Positions 1 through 7,255 of a stretch of 64,000 nt of DNA are shown piece by piece; position 1 is the stretch's first letter, and each line of letters begins with the position of its first letter. This DNA comes from Brucella pseudintermedia (GTDB lineage: Bacteria > Pseudomonadota > Alphaproteobacteria > Rhizobiales > Rhizobiaceae). A program made the translations under genes and the position numbers. Below the pieces are notes generated by a model, which was given only the letters and a program-made list of their open reading frames with translations, ran no database searches and was not told the origin of the DNA. The stretch lies in the NCBI RefSeq assembly GCF_042697365.1, contig NZ_CP137604.1. One strand, 5' to 3'.

Positions 1-574
1 TCACGCCCTCCGATGGTGCAGAGGGTGCCACATGCGCCCAAGTGCTCCCGTGAAGAACACGCAAAACCGTGCTCTTATCTACGGAGAACCTTCTAGCTAT
101 CTGACGGGATGAAAACCCTCGAAACGCGAGTTCCTTGATTTCAATGACCTTTGGTGGTGAAAGCTTCGCAGAATTAGTGAACTCGCCCTTTCTGTGAGGA
201 AGCTTGACTGCTCCGAAATGATAACCGTGGTATCTATTCTGAGACGGCGTTACCCACTCTAAGTTATCAACTCGTGCATTTGTTCTGTCGCTGTCGATAT
301 GGTTCACCTCTGGGAGAGCCAGAGGATTGGGGATGAACGCTTCGGCTACCAGTCGATGAACGCGAGCCGTTGCTTTTCGTCCATTCGAGAGATCGGATAG
401 GCTAACTGTAAGGTAACCGGTGCCATTCTTTCGAGCCGTCAGAAGATGCGCGCGAAAGCGCTGTAGTGATCCGTCTTGTTTTTTGATCAAACGGCTAACG
501 GACCGAACACGCCCAAGGTTCGACACTTCATATAATCCTTCCCACCTGACCACAGGTTTCCAAAACTCAACCAT
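1..574 (-). CDS. HNH homing-type endonuclease (NUMOD4/HNH_3), C-terminus cut by window edge
   Basis: Read from ATG at 574 leftward the frame stays open for 191 codons to base 1. The N-terminus (WKPVVRWEGLYEVSNLGRV) is a NUMOD4 domain. It is followed by an HNH core (VHRLVAEAFIPNP, then VNHIDSDRTNARVDNLEWVT) in which the paired His and Asn residues are intact, and by a C-terminal helix-turn-helix-like stretch (SSRQIARRFSVDKSTVLRVL) likely used for site recognition. A strong GGAGG lies 8 bases upstream, and the start overlaps the end of the previous gene. Such genes are free-standing homing nucleases common in phages. Its last codons are not visible. Confidence 0.85.
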   Translation of the reverse strand, partial: MVEFWKPVVRWEGLYEVSNLGRVRSVSRLIKKQDGSLQRFRAHLLTARKNGTGYLTVSLSDLSNGRKATARVHRLVAEAFIPNPLALPEVNHIDSDRTNARVDNLEWVTPSQNRYHGYHFGAVKLPHRKGEFTNSAKLSPPKVIEIKELAFRGFSSRQIARRFSVDKSTVLRVLHGSTWAHVAPSAPSEGV

Positions 575-1307
575 TTTGGCCTCCTTTGACGGGGGGGAGT
601 GGCAGCGGACGCCAGTGGATGAACTCGTCAGGACTTTCCGCCCATTCGTTGGAGTGCGCGTTAACCCAGCCGGTTTCGCCGCCTTCGTAAGCCATCGGGG
701 CGCCCCAATAGCAGTCGGTCAGCCGTCCATACTCATCAGACCAAAGGTCGATGACTGTCCCATCCTTCGGCGCGCTCTCAATCGGCATCCACCCATCCCC
801 CTCGACCTTACCGGCGTCGGCAATATGGTCCGGGGAGGATAGGGCGCGGATGGCGGCAGGTATCTCCCGGTCTGCTGTGCTGGTAGTATCGGCAAACACA
901 AGCATCTCTGCCGCTTTCTGTGCGGCGGCTTCAATGCCCTGCCGGTACCCTTCCTCCAACGCCTGTTCACGCGCTGCGGATGGCTCAAGCGCGGAGAGGA
1001 TGTGATTTTCCGTTGCTTTCATCACCCACCAATCTAGGCAGTCATGGACCGTAATCGTCTGTCCACGGACCCCAGAAGTAGCTTTTCGCATAGCTTTAGC
1101 TGCCGCATCTATGATTACTTCATAGTCATCTTCACCCAGCGCCTTCACCTTCACCCCTTGCACGGGGAGGAAGGGGAGAGCAGAGGTGAGGGCGGCGCGC
1201 ATCTCTGTTCTGAGGCGCTCCGTGGCATTGTTACGCCATGCAGGAACGCCACCGAGCCATGTATTGAGGGCTATATTCACAGCCTCGTCAGAAATGATTG
1301 TGGTCAT
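567..1307 (-). CDS. Phage protein with C-terminal DUF551-like region
   Basis: 246 aa. The N-terminal two thirds is alanine-rich and helical, with an acidic patch. From about residue 170 it reads WMPIESAPKDGTVIDLW and ends in a Trp-rich region with HWRPLP, the pattern of the DUF551-type domain found in many phage early proteins of unknown function. It belongs to the leftward early operon: its start overlaps the preceding stop by 4 bases and its end overlaps the HNH gene start. No enzyme motif is seen. Confidence 0.7.
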   Translation of the reverse strand: MTTIISDEAVNIALNTWLGGVPAWRNNATERLRTEMRAALTSALPFLPVQGVKVKALGEDDYEVIIDAAAKAMRKATSGVRGQTITVHDCLDWWVMKATENHILSALEPSAAREQALEEGYRQGIEAAAQKAAEMLVFADTTSTADREIPAAIRALSSPDHIADAGKVEGDGWMPIESAPKDGTVIDLWSDEYGRLTDCYWGAPMAYEGGETGWVNAHSNEWAESPDEFIHWRPLPLPPVKGGQNG

Positions 1308-1585
1308 GGGTGGACCTCGTCGTAAGAGAGGATGGCGTTGGAGATGCTCACTGCGGCCTGATTGACGCCCGCCCAGTACTGCCCGTCGAGGCTATTCTCG
1401 CCATGTGCTAGCGCTATTCCCGCCGCCCGCTGGTCACGAGCCATGAGGGCTCGGGCAACATCAACTATGTGCTGAGCGTCATTAACTCGCGTTCCACCGC
1501 TAAATGAGGGATCGCAAATCTTGATGGCCTCTCGCATGGTCTCGTCGGGTATTCTATCGGTCATGGCTTGTGCATCCGCCATCAT
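1304..1585 (-). CDS. Hypothetical early phage protein
   Basis: 93 aa, not recognised. The start at 1585 has AAGGAG eight bases upstream and overlaps the upstream stop (ATGA), so translation is probably coupled. The sequence is soluble, mixed helical, with no transmembrane segment and no metal-binding motif. Its position in a compact leftward operon is the main support. Confidence 0.6.
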   Translation of the reverse strand: MMADAQAMTDRIPDETMREAIKICDPSFSGGTRVNDAQHIVDVARALMARDQRAAGIALAHGENSLDGQYWAGVNQAAVSISNAILSYDEVHP

Positions 1586-1791
1586 CGCAACTCCTTCATC
1601 GCAGCGACGAAATCAATGATCGGGTCAAGATCGATGCGCGCTTCCGACCCATCATCGAGGATCATAAACAGCGTATTGCCTTCGCAGCGGTGCAGTGATG
1701 CATCTTCATCGAAATAATCGGACACGTTATCAAGCTGGCACTTTGCTTGAAAAATCAGGTCTTCGTAGTCAATCATCGGGGTCAGTTTCAT
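1582..1791 (-). CDS. Small acidic early phage protein
   Basis: 69 aa, strongly acidic (many Asp/Glu in the central part, e.g. DYFDEDASLHRCEGN). Not recognised. It starts with ATG at 1791 overlapping the 23-codon upstream frame's stop and is coupled downstream by another ATGA. Small acidic early phage proteins are sometimes host-enzyme inhibitors or DNA mimics, but nothing here proves that. Confidence 0.55.
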   Translation of the reverse strand: MKLTPMIDYEDLIFQAKCQLDNVSDYFDEDASLHRCEGNTLFMILDDGSEARIDLDPIIDFVAAMKELR

Positions 1792-1859
1792 GATGAAATA
1801 CCTTCGCTAACAGGGTGGCCGAATATGTCGCGCTTCCGGGGAGAGGTGAGGTTGATCAT
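1788..1859 (-). CDS. Very small (23-aa) coupled ORF
   Basis: A 23-codon frame (begins MINLTSPRKRDIFGHP) bridges the YbcO-like gene and the next gene. Its ATG overlaps the upstream stop (ATGA at 1856-1859) and its own stop overlaps the downstream start (ATGA at 1788-1791). Without it a 65-bp gap would break an otherwise fully coupled gene chain. Function unknown; it could simply be a translational relay. Confidence 0.4.
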   Translation of the reverse strand: MINLTSPRKRDIFGHPVSEGISS

Positions 1860-2227
1860 GTGATGATTTCTCCCGTCGAGAGGTGCCGACGCGGCATAAT
1901 TTTCGATGATGTGTGCTGGCGAGCCATATCGACCGGGACCATCAAGAGGCCCTTCGACTGCCAATAGGCTTGTGTCCGCTGAATGCCGCGAAGCCAGAAG
2001 AAATATTCTTCCCACTTTTCAAGGTGATGCTGGTCTAGCGCCACGTGGCAGGCCGAGCATCCGAAGGCAGCATGGAAATCATGGCCCTTGTTTCCCATGC
2101 CTTTGACCTCAGAAGGCGCATGACAAAGGACTGTGGTATCAGCATCGTGGTTGCAGATACCTGGAATTTGGAAGCTGCACGGCTGACCTTTGGCGCTTTT
2201 GCGAAGCTTGGTGGATACGATACCCAT
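1856..2227 (-). CDS. YbcO-like HNH-family nuclease (DUF1364)
   Basis: 123 aa from the ATG at 2227, which overlaps the upstream stop; a longer in-frame start 12 bases further up is less likely. The layout matches YbcO/DUF1364 phage nucleases: LRKSAKGQPCSFQIPGICNH, then LCHAP, HDFHAAFGCSACH and a Trp-rich end (EKWEEYFFWLRGIQRT). Cys and His residues spaced for zinc binding are present. In lambdoid phages this family sits with recombination and replication genes and is thought to cut DNA; here it lies in the same operon as the recombinase module. Confidence 0.82.
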   Translation of the reverse strand: MGIVSTKLRKSAKGQPCSFQIPGICNHDADTTVLCHAPSEVKGMGNKGHDFHAAFGCSACHVALDQHHLEKWEEYFFWLRGIQRTQAYWQSKGLLMVPVDMARQHTSSKIMPRRHLSTGEIIT

Positions 2228-2460
2228 CACTGCCCCCAATCCAAAGAGCCGTTTCGGTAGGAAATGCCGCGCTCAACTGCGATGATGGTTGCCATGACGT
2301 GGCGAAGTTCTGCTTCGAGATGGCTAAAGCGCTTCTTCTGCTTCTTCGCCTTTATGATCTCAGCCTTGAGGGCTTCGGCCTTGCGGTGAAGGTTTGGGAG
2401 AGGATCGATATAGCGCTCCCAGAAGGTGCGGAACTTGGATGCGATGAAGTGAATAATCAT
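2227..2460 (-). CDS. Small basic early phage protein
   Basis: 77 aa starting MIIHFIASKF at 2460, where the ATG overlaps the preceding stop (ATGA). An upstream in-frame start at 2508 would run 51 bases into the neighbouring gene and is rejected. A Lys-rich helical stretch (KAEIIKAKKQKKRFSHLEAEL) suggests a coiled coil. Function unknown. Confidence 0.55.
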   Translation of the reverse strand: MIIHFIASKFRTFWERYIDPLPNLHRKAEALKAEIIKAKKQKKRFSHLEAELRHVMATIIAVERGISYRNGSLDWGQ

Positions 2461-2801
2461 GCTGCAACCCTTCCCATGGCTCGGAAATTGGATTGGCACG
2501 TGCGCCAAGCTTCAATGATTGCTTCGCACTTGCCGCGAGTGTTTCGGTATTCCTCGTCAGCTTCGACGGCCGCGTAATAGGCTTCTGAGGCAATCCGGTA
2601 TTCTTCGGAGAGAATGGCGTGAGCCTCACGCTCGGCAACACTGCCCGTTGCTTTGAGAAAGGCGCGGGCTTTAGCTGCCTTGCGCTCGTCTTCACGGCGT
2701 TCACGCATTGCCTTGGCTGCTGCGGCTGGCTGTGCGTTGGCTTCCAACATATCGAAAGCCGCATGAACCGTTTCGTCTCGTATGATAAAGCGCGGTGTCA
2801 T
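2457..2801 (-). CDS. Hypothetical helical early phage protein
   Basis: 114 aa, alanine/glutamate/arginine-rich, predicted almost entirely helical (AKAMRERREDERKAAKARAF). A GAGGTGA sequence sits just before the ATG at 2801. No catalytic motif. It lies between the SSB-tail protein and small coupled genes, so an accessory role in DNA metabolism is possible but unsupported. Confidence 0.6.
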   Translation of the reverse strand: MTPRFIIRDETVHAAFDMLEANAQPAAAAKAMRERREDERKAAKARAFLKATGSVAEREAHAILSEEYRIASEAYYAAVEADEEYRNTRGKCEAIIEAWRTCQSNFRAMGRVAA

Positions 2802-2809
2802 GTCTCACC

Positions 2810-3133
2810 TCAATACGGGATAGCGTCGTCGGGGTGATAACCACCTGACTGATCGCTATAGCTTGAGCCATTTTCAGAACGACGTTGATCTTGTGGCTGG
2901 TTTTCTCGTTGATCCTGCGGAACAAAAGCACTGATCAGAATACTTTCCCGTGCATCTTGCCCAGGCACACCGGCTGGGTTGAATGTTTTCTTGAGCATTA
3001 TGAAGAAGCTTTGATCTTCATCGTTCTGCATCAATGCGCCAACATTTTCCCATCTGGCCTTTTCTTGCCCGGTGTTTCGGTCGGTATATGAGCCAACTTT
3101 AACGAGTAGATCGCGGATTTTCTTGCTGGCCAT
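2810..3133 (-). CDS. Small protein with SSB-like acidic C-terminal tip
   Basis: 107 aa. The first 60 residues look like a compact beta-rich fold (IRDLLVKVGSYTDRNTGQEKARW, then SFFIMLKKTFNPAG). The rest is a low-complexity Gln/Ser/Gly tail ending DDAIPY. This closely resembles the DDDIPF tip by which bacterial SSB recruits partner enzymes. The gene lies next to the PD-(D/E)XK nuclease and the Sak4-like ATPase, as expected for a phage single-strand-binding or SSB-mimicking recombination cofactor. That assignment is inference; the N-terminal fold is not one I recognise with certainty. Confidence 0.6.
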   Translation of the reverse strand: MASKKIRDLLVKVGSYTDRNTGQEKARWENVGALMQNDEDQSFFIMLKKTFNPAGVPGQDARESILISAFVPQDQRENQPQDQRRSENGSSYSDQSGGYHPDDAIPY

Positions 3134-3775
3134 TCAGGCGCACTCCTCTGCTTGCGCAAGCTGGTTGGAAAGCTTGGCGCTGAAATCTTCCGGAAGGTGT
3201 GTTTTTGCGAAGGCCAGATAGTCGGCGGCGAGTTCCGCGCAGTGATCCGGCATTTCTGGATAGCGGTAGGCGGTCAGGATGTGGGGAGCGGAAACGCTAT
3301 ACTCTTTCTCTCCGACTTCCTTGATTTCGAATATGTTCCAGCGGAATGCGTCCAGCTTGAAAATCTCAAGGTAGAATTTCCACTGGCAACCATTAAGGTA
3401 TCGCTCAGCATCAAAACGCTTTGTGGTCTTGTGATCGACAACATATCCCGCGCTCAACCCGTCGCACTGTCCGGAAACAGTCAGGTCGCCATAAACGGCA
3501 TACCCGCGCAATTCACGTACTGGCGGAAGTTCTACGGTGGCGTCGTCCGGCATGTGAAACTTGTAGCCAAGCGCCTCAAAGTCCGAATATTCGCCATCCG
3601 CTGCGAGTTCAATCGCCTTATGGAAGGCTGTACCGGCAAGCATGGCTTCGGTCGGCTGATCCACAGTGATGAAACGTACCAGATCATCAACGGTAGGTTC
3701 TTCCTCTCCTTCGTAAAGGGGGGACCAGTTTTTCCATTTCCGATATGCTTCGATATGGCTGACACGACAGAACAT
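3134..3775 (-). CDS. RecB/Cas4-like PD-(D/E)XK exonuclease
   Basis: 213 aa. It carries the RecB-nuclease hallmarks in order: GTAFHKAIE at about residues 48-56 (the GTxxHxxxE motif I), GQCDG with Asp105, and VVDHKTT with Asp114-x-Lys116, the metal-binding catalytic core. Enzymes of this family degrade dsDNA ends to expose single strands for a partner annealing or strand-exchange protein. The gene overlaps the Sak4-like ATPase by one base (TAATG), suggesting tightly coupled synthesis of nuclease and recombinase. Confidence 0.85.
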   Translation of the reverse strand: MFCRVSHIEAYRKWKNWSPLYEGEEEPTVDDLVRFITVDQPTEAMLAGTAFHKAIELAADGEYSDFEALGYKFHMPDDATVELPPVRELRGYAVYGDLTVSGQCDGLSAGYVVDHKTTKRFDAERYLNGCQWKFYLEIFKLDAFRWNIFEIKEVGEKEYSVSAPHILTAYRYPEMPDHCAELAADYLAFAKTHLPEDFSAKLSNQLAQAEECA

Positions 3776-4683
3776 TATTCAGCCGCCTCTTTGACCGTTT
3801 CAACATAGGCATTCGTCGCCTTGTCGAAATGCAGGTGGAGTTCTTCGGCGCGAGTGTGAAGGAGACGCTTGCAAACAGCCCCACCTTCCTTGGCTCGATC
3901 CAGCAGGCCGTTGATGCCGTCAGCGTCGGATACCTTCGGAAGGGCATCACGGAACCACTGCTGCTCCTGAATTGCTTCTTTCTGTTCTTCCGTCATCTGG
4001 TTCAGGCGGTCTTTCGTCCGCTGGAACACGGTGGCGAGAAAGGTATTAAATGCGGGGTCGGTCATATCCGGCACTTCAAGCGGCTCAAGCTGACCAGGGT
4101 TTTTCCCGAATGCCGCATCCGAAGGGGAGAACATCAGCCAGCGCTTGCCGTTCTTGAGAACAAGACGGCCCATGGCGTCAGCGGCTTTGTAGATTTCACC
4201 CTTTGACCCGCCCTGAACGTCAAGGCGCTCAATGATGTCATCGCCGTTGCGCTGTTCATCCATATGGGCGATCAGAACCACGTCCTTTCCGAAGCTGTTC
4301 AGAAGCTTGAGGAAGGAAATGAACCGGGATTTCAGCTCGCCGTATCCCTGCAAGGTGAGAGAACCGCCTCTCCCATGCTTCGGGTTAGAGCGGATTATAT
4401 CCGCGGTCAGGGCATCGAGTGCTCGGCCAGCCGTATCCATGATAACCGTCTTGAACGGCGCGAGGTCTTCCGCCGAAATGCTGGCAACGTCAGACCAATT
4501 CGAGATGATGACGGCATCGCGACGATTTGCAGAACGATAGCTGCCGTTGTCGAAGTCGAGCAGGAGCGGGGCTTCTGCCGTGAAAGACAGGGAAGTCTTA
4601 CCGATACCTGGCTGCGCGTAGATCACCATATTCAGGCGTTCGACAGTGATCGGATCGGATGCACGTACAATCTTGAGAGCCAT
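3775..4683 (-). CDS. Sak4-like RecA-fold ATPase, phage recombinase
   Basis: 302 aa. Walker A is QPGIGKTS at about residues 25-31, the Walker-B-like strand is TVIMDTAG ending at Asp83, and a later strand DVVLIAHMDE resembles the sensor segment. The length and short RecA core without an N-terminal domain fit the AAA_24/Sak4 group of phage single-strand annealing/strand-exchange proteins, which are known to be stimulated by SSB. Its neighbours (PD-(D/E)XK nuclease, SSB-tail protein) support this. A related alternative is a generic AAA_24 protein of unknown role. Confidence 0.82.
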   Translation of the reverse strand: MALKIVRASDPITVERLNMVIYAQPGIGKTSLSFTAEAPLLLDFDNGSYRSANRRDAVIISNWSDVASISAEDLAPFKTVIMDTAGRALDALTADIIRSNPKHGRGGSLTLQGYGELKSRFISFLKLLNSFGKDVVLIAHMDEQRNGDDIIERLDVQGGSKGEIYKAADAMGRLVLKNGKRWLMFSPSDAAFGKNPGQLEPLEVPDMTDPAFNTFLATVFQRTKDRLNQMTEEQKEAIQEQQWFRDALPKVSDADGINGLLDRAKEGGAVCKRLLHTRAEELHLHFDKATNAYVETVKEAAE

Positions 4684-4688
4684 GACGG

Positions 4689-4898
4689 TTACTCCGCGTG
4701 AAAGGGAATTGACTGAGAAAGGGACGCTTGGAACGCATTGAACTTCGCCGATTTGCGTAGACGTTCACTCTTGTTGAGGTACATCTGCATCCGGTCGAAC
4801 CGGCCCGCCTTGGCGTCTTCTTCTGCCATACGGGCATATTCGTTAGCGTTGCGCTCCTGTCGTTTGGCAAGGCTGGCGAAAGCGTCTTGGATACTCAT
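4689..4898 (-). CDS. Small helical early phage protein
   Basis: 69 aa, highly charged and helical (LAKRQERNANEYARMAEEDAKAG begins near residue 10). Not recognised. Its start at 4898 overlaps the upstream stop by 4 bases and it is 5 bases from the recombinase start, so it is part of the same operon. Confidence 0.6.
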   Translation of the reverse strand: MSIQDAFASLAKRQERNANEYARMAEEDAKAGRFDRMQMYLNKSERLRKSAKFNAFQASLSQSIPFHAE

Positions 4899-5059
4899 GC
4901 TGCCAATTCCTCTGCTTCGAGCCGTTCCAGCGCCGCATAAAGTTCGGCGTCCTTCCGATCGAGGTAACGGCGGGTTGGAATGTCGGGGTCTGTTTTCAGG
5001 AAATGCTCGATTTCTCGGCGCTTCTGGATGATCTCGGCGCGGGTGAGGCGATCAAACAT
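4895..5059 (-). CDS. Small early phage protein
   Basis: 54 aa from the ATG at 5059 (MFDRLTRAEIIQKRREIEHF), which has AAGGAG eight bases upstream. A longer reading frame to 5134 overlaps a separate membrane-protein gene and lacks a ribosome site, so it is not used. Helical, acidic C-terminus (LERLEAEELAA). Function unknown. Confidence 0.6.
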   Translation of the reverse strand: MFDRLTRAEIIQKRREIEHFLKTDPDIPTRRYLDRKDAELYAALERLEAEELAA

Positions 5060-5177
5060 CGACTTCACTCCTTGCGATATCCGCCATTCTTTCGAGGTGG
5101 CAGAGCATGAGAAATGCTGCTGCAACACTGACAATGGCGACGGTGAAAAGGATTGCTACGAAGGTGTAGAGGGTCAT
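5052..5177 (-). CDS. 41-aa single-span membrane protein
   Basis: A 41-codon frame whose ATG at 5177 overlaps the stop of the previous gene (ATGA) and whose 3' end overlaps the next start by 8 bases. Residues 4-27 (TFVAILFTVAIVSVAAAFLM) form one hydrophobic span followed by a charged tail (CHLERMADIARSEVDV). The operon coupling and clean hydrophobic profile argue that it is real. Role unknown. Confidence 0.6.
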   Translation of the reverse strand: MTLYTFVAILFTVAIVSVAAAFLMLCHLERMADIARSEVDV

Positions 5178-5425
5178 TTCGCACCGCCTTCGCGAGCTGC
5201 GATCATGGCGTCAGCCATTGCGTAGCAAATGACTGCCCGGCCCTGTGGACTGTCATATGTCATTATGACAGGTGCGCCCTTATTGGCGTAAATGCCCGCT
5301 AAAGCCTTTCCCGCAAAGTAATCGCGAAGCGTCATACCTTGGTGAAAGAAAGGGGCATCGCCGTTGTTGCTTCCACCTTCGAAAGTGACAGGGAATGCTG
5401 CGCCACCTGTTTTAATCTCTTCCAT
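5174..5425 (-). CDS. Hypothetical early phage protein
   Basis: 83 aa starting at MEEIKTGGAAFPVTF (ATG at 5425), which has GGAGG eight bases upstream. The upstream in-frame extension to 5503 overlaps another gene and has no ribosome site. The segment GMTLRDYFAGKALAGIYA followed by AYAMADAMIAAR-like helices occurs in many small phage early proteins of unknown function. Confidence 0.7.
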   Translation of the reverse strand: MEEIKTGGAAFPVTFEGGSNNGDAPFFHQGMTLRDYFAGKALAGIYANKGAPVIMTYDSPQGRAVICYAMADAMIAAREGGAK

Positions 5426-5429
5426 CGTC

Positions 5430-5726
5430 TTACCTCCACCGGCTGTCAGAGCCGATAAAACGGGCCTGTTCGTCTGTGATGAAAACTGGGTTGATCTGCG
5501 CATTCACGAACACATGAGCGTGCTTCAAGTGGTGCGCGAACATGATGCGGCGATAACGGACCGAAGCGTTCGGATGCTCTACCAGCCATTCGTGATGATC
5601 AGCCCATGCGCGGGCCATTACACGGCTCTGGCGGGTGTAGGCGCGAACCGGCTTTTCTGCCTTTACGGTCAGGCCGATAAGCGTCTTTGCCACTTCGTTG
5701 TAGGTATTCTGGATTGAGGGGTGCAT
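5430..5726 (-). CDS. First gene of the leftward early operon, unknown
   Basis: 98 aa, basic, rich in His/Arg/Trp (MARAWADHHEWLVEHP, RIMFAHHLKHAHVF). Not recognised. It is the first gene downstream of the leftward promoter at 5757-5784, about 31 bases after its -10 element, so it would be the first product made on induction. That position is classically occupied by regulators or host-takeover proteins, but no helix-turn-helix is evident. Confidence 0.6.
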   Translation of the reverse strand: MHPSIQNTYNEVAKTLIGLTVKAEKPVRAYTRQSRVMARAWADHHEWLVEHPNASVRYRRIMFAHHLKHAHVFVNAQINPVFITDEQARFIGSDSRWR

Positions 5727-5756
5727 TGGTGTCTCCCAACTCGTTTGTTGGGGTTA

Positions 5757-5784
5757 TTTATATCCTCTTTAGCGGACACGTCAA
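5757..5784 (-). promoter_or_regulatory. Leftward early promoter (PL-like)
   Basis: On the minus strand, -35 TTGACG (5784-5779) and -10 TATAAA (5762-5757) are separated by 16 bases. The spacer is occupied by an 18-bp operator (5761-5778). It drives the leftward operon starting at 5726. This -35/operator/-10 layout is repeated at 9269-9296. Confidence 0.75.
5761..5778. promoter_or_regulatory. Repressor operator inside PL
   Basis: TATCCTCTTTAGCGGACA: half-sites TATCC and GGACA around an 8-bp AT-rich centre. It matches the perfect palindrome at 5791-5808 and the site at 9275-9292. Binding here would block RNA polymerase directly. Confidence 0.7.
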
Positions 5785-5790
5785 GCATTA

Positions 5791-5808
5791 TATCCGCTAA
5801 AAAGGATA
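5791..5808. promoter_or_regulatory. Second repressor operator, perfect half-sites
   Basis: TATCCGCTAAAAAGGATA: TATCC-N8-GGATA with perfect dyad arms. It is centred 30 bp (three helical turns) from the PL operator, which suits cooperative binding on one DNA face. Confidence 0.7.
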
Positions 5809-5914
5809 TTATTTTTGACACCCTGCTTGCACCCACCCGCCGATGGGGTAGAATCACTTTGGGGTAATGCGCCTTTTTGCCCCTGTGATTTGGTAATGAC
5901 CCATCAACCACTGG

Positions 5915-6841
5915 ATGGTATTTGTCGCCATGAGCAATGGGGTTCAAATTTATATTGGCGGTGGGGGCATGGCTGTAAAAGGCGATATTGAAATCAAAAT
6001 TAATTTCCGCGACGGCGAAGGTTCGCCAGCGCGAGTATTTGATATAGCGGCAGGGATAATTCGGTCGTTTGAAGCTCTTGATAGAGCACTTATCGAATCT
6101 GTCGATTCTAGAATATCGACCGATCTCATTTTAGAAGACGTGGAAAAATCCAGTCTACGTGTTTTCTTAAAGAACGCTTTGAAGTCTACCGACGATGATG
6201 CACTGAAAAGCCTAGACTGGAAAAAGATTGTAGGATCCTATCTCGTTAAAGCCAAATATATTGCGATTGAGTGGTTGGACAAGGAACCAAAATCTGAACG
6301 TATCGAAGACCTTACGGAGAAACTCCGGAAACTGGCCAGAGAAACAGACGTAAGGCAATTGCCCGATTATGCGCCTATTAGCGCAACAAGATTGGCTCAA
6401 TCCCTTGATGAATTTCAACGAGTTAAGAAGAAATTTGTCGATAAGGAATCTCTGATCATCACGCTCGGGCAGGATGAGTATAGCGTGGACGTCAAAAATG
6501 ACTGGTTGCCTTCAGAGTATGTTGTAGAGGCCACTAGGGCGCAGGATCTATCAAATGACCTTGAGATGGTTGTTACGATCAAAAAGCCGGATATGCTTGG
6601 TAAATCTAAGTGGCAGTTTAAGCACGGGAAGATAAACATTACTGCTGCCATAGAAGATGATGAATGGCTTGCTGAATTTCATGATGGGAAGCACCCTGTG
6701 GTGCCTGGAGATGCATTAAGAGTTCGTGCCAGATATGATAGCGAATATGGTGACAAAGGGGAGCTGATCAAACAAGATGTCACCATCATTAAGGTATATG
6801 GGAAGGTTAGTTTCCCTGTGCAGACAGGTATGTTTGAGTAG
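5915..6841 (+). CDS. Unknown 308-aa protein, probable lysogenic cargo gene
   Basis: Not recognised. The protein is soluble, mixed alpha/beta and charged, with no signal peptide, membrane span or clear catalytic motif. The N-terminal half contains a beta strand-helix pattern (VKGDIEIKINFRDGEGSPARVFDIAAGIIRSFEALD); the C-terminal part is beta-rich (VVPGDALRVRARYDSEYGDKGEL). Several starts are possible; MAVKGDIEIK at 5969 has GGTGGGGG just upstream. Its AT content is visibly higher than that of its neighbours. It lies between PL and the repressor genes, transcribed towards a strong terminator, the place where lambda-type phages keep exclusion or immunity genes. A defence role is inference only. 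Confidence 0.7.
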   Translation: MVFVAMSNGVQIYIGGGGMAVKGDIEIKINFRDGEGSPARVFDIAAGIIRSFEALDRALIESVDSRISTDLILEDVEKSSLRVFLKNALKSTDDDALKSLDWKKIVGSYLVKAKYIAIEWLDKEPKSERIEDLTEKLRKLARETDVRQLPDYAPISATRLAQSLDEFQRVKKKFVDKESLIITLGQDEYSVDVKNDWLPSEYVVEATRAQDLSNDLEMVVTIKKPDMLGKSKWQFKHGKINITAAIEDDEWLAEFHDGKHPVVPGDALRVRARYDSEYGDKGELIKQDVTIIKVYGKVSFPVQTGMFE

Positions 6842-6941
6842 GCGATTCCACTCGGCGTTTATGACGAGAAAATCAGTCTTTTCGCTTTACAAAACAGCGA
6901 GTTAATTGAGTGAATCCACTTAAAGGAAATCAGCAATGAAA

Positions 6942-6970
6942 AACCCCGCCGAAGCGGGGTTCTTCTTTTT
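6942..6970. terminator. Bidirectional rho-independent terminator
   Basis: AACCCCGC-CGAA-GCGGGGTT, an 8-bp perfect stem with a GNRA-type loop. It is followed by CTTCTTTTT on the plus strand and by TTTTT on the minus strand. It ends the 5915-6841 transcript and the opposing 46-aa gene. Confidence 0.9.
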
Positions 6971-7109
6971 ACTGCTTGGCAACCAAAATAGGCCAAGCCT
7001 TGAGGCCGAAGGCTTTTGCCCAGAGCTTATTTCCGGTCTTGGGGCAAATGCGCCAAGGCCGGAAAATATACTGGTGGCCGTCAGGTGCGGGAGGAAGCTG
7101 GCGCTTCAT
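6969..7109 (-). CDS. 46-aa basic small protein
   Basis: ATG at 7109 preceded by TAGGAGAG. The product is Pro/Trp/Lys-rich (MKRQLPPAPDGHQYIFRPWR, then CPKTGNKLWAKAFGLKAWPI) and stops immediately before the bidirectional terminator. The ribosome site, the dense aromatic composition and the terminator location argue for a real gene; overlapping plus-strand frames lack these. It resembles small KTG-x-LWAKA proteins seen in other Rhizobiales genomes, from memory and without a defined function. Confidence 0.65.
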   Translation of the reverse strand: MKRQLPPAPDGHQYIFRPWRICPKTGNKLWAKAFGLKAWPILVAKQ

Positions 7110-7255
7110 CGCACTCTCCTACGGGACGCTGTTGGCCTTGACAAAAACTGCTGTTAACATTATCTGAAACTGCTTACATATCAGATCGGTTTTGTCTGAG
7201 GCTTCCACACCGGCAGGTCCCGTTCCAAGTCCGATGTGAAAAATAGGGGGTCTGA

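Noticed and set aside
420..842. Plus-strand 140-aa frame
   Set aside because: Lies opposite the HNH and DUF551-like genes, has no ribosome site and no protein-like pattern.
6936..7157. Plus-strand frame starting in the terminator hairpin
   Set aside because: Its first codons are the terminator stem; the opposite strand has the better-supported 46-aa gene.
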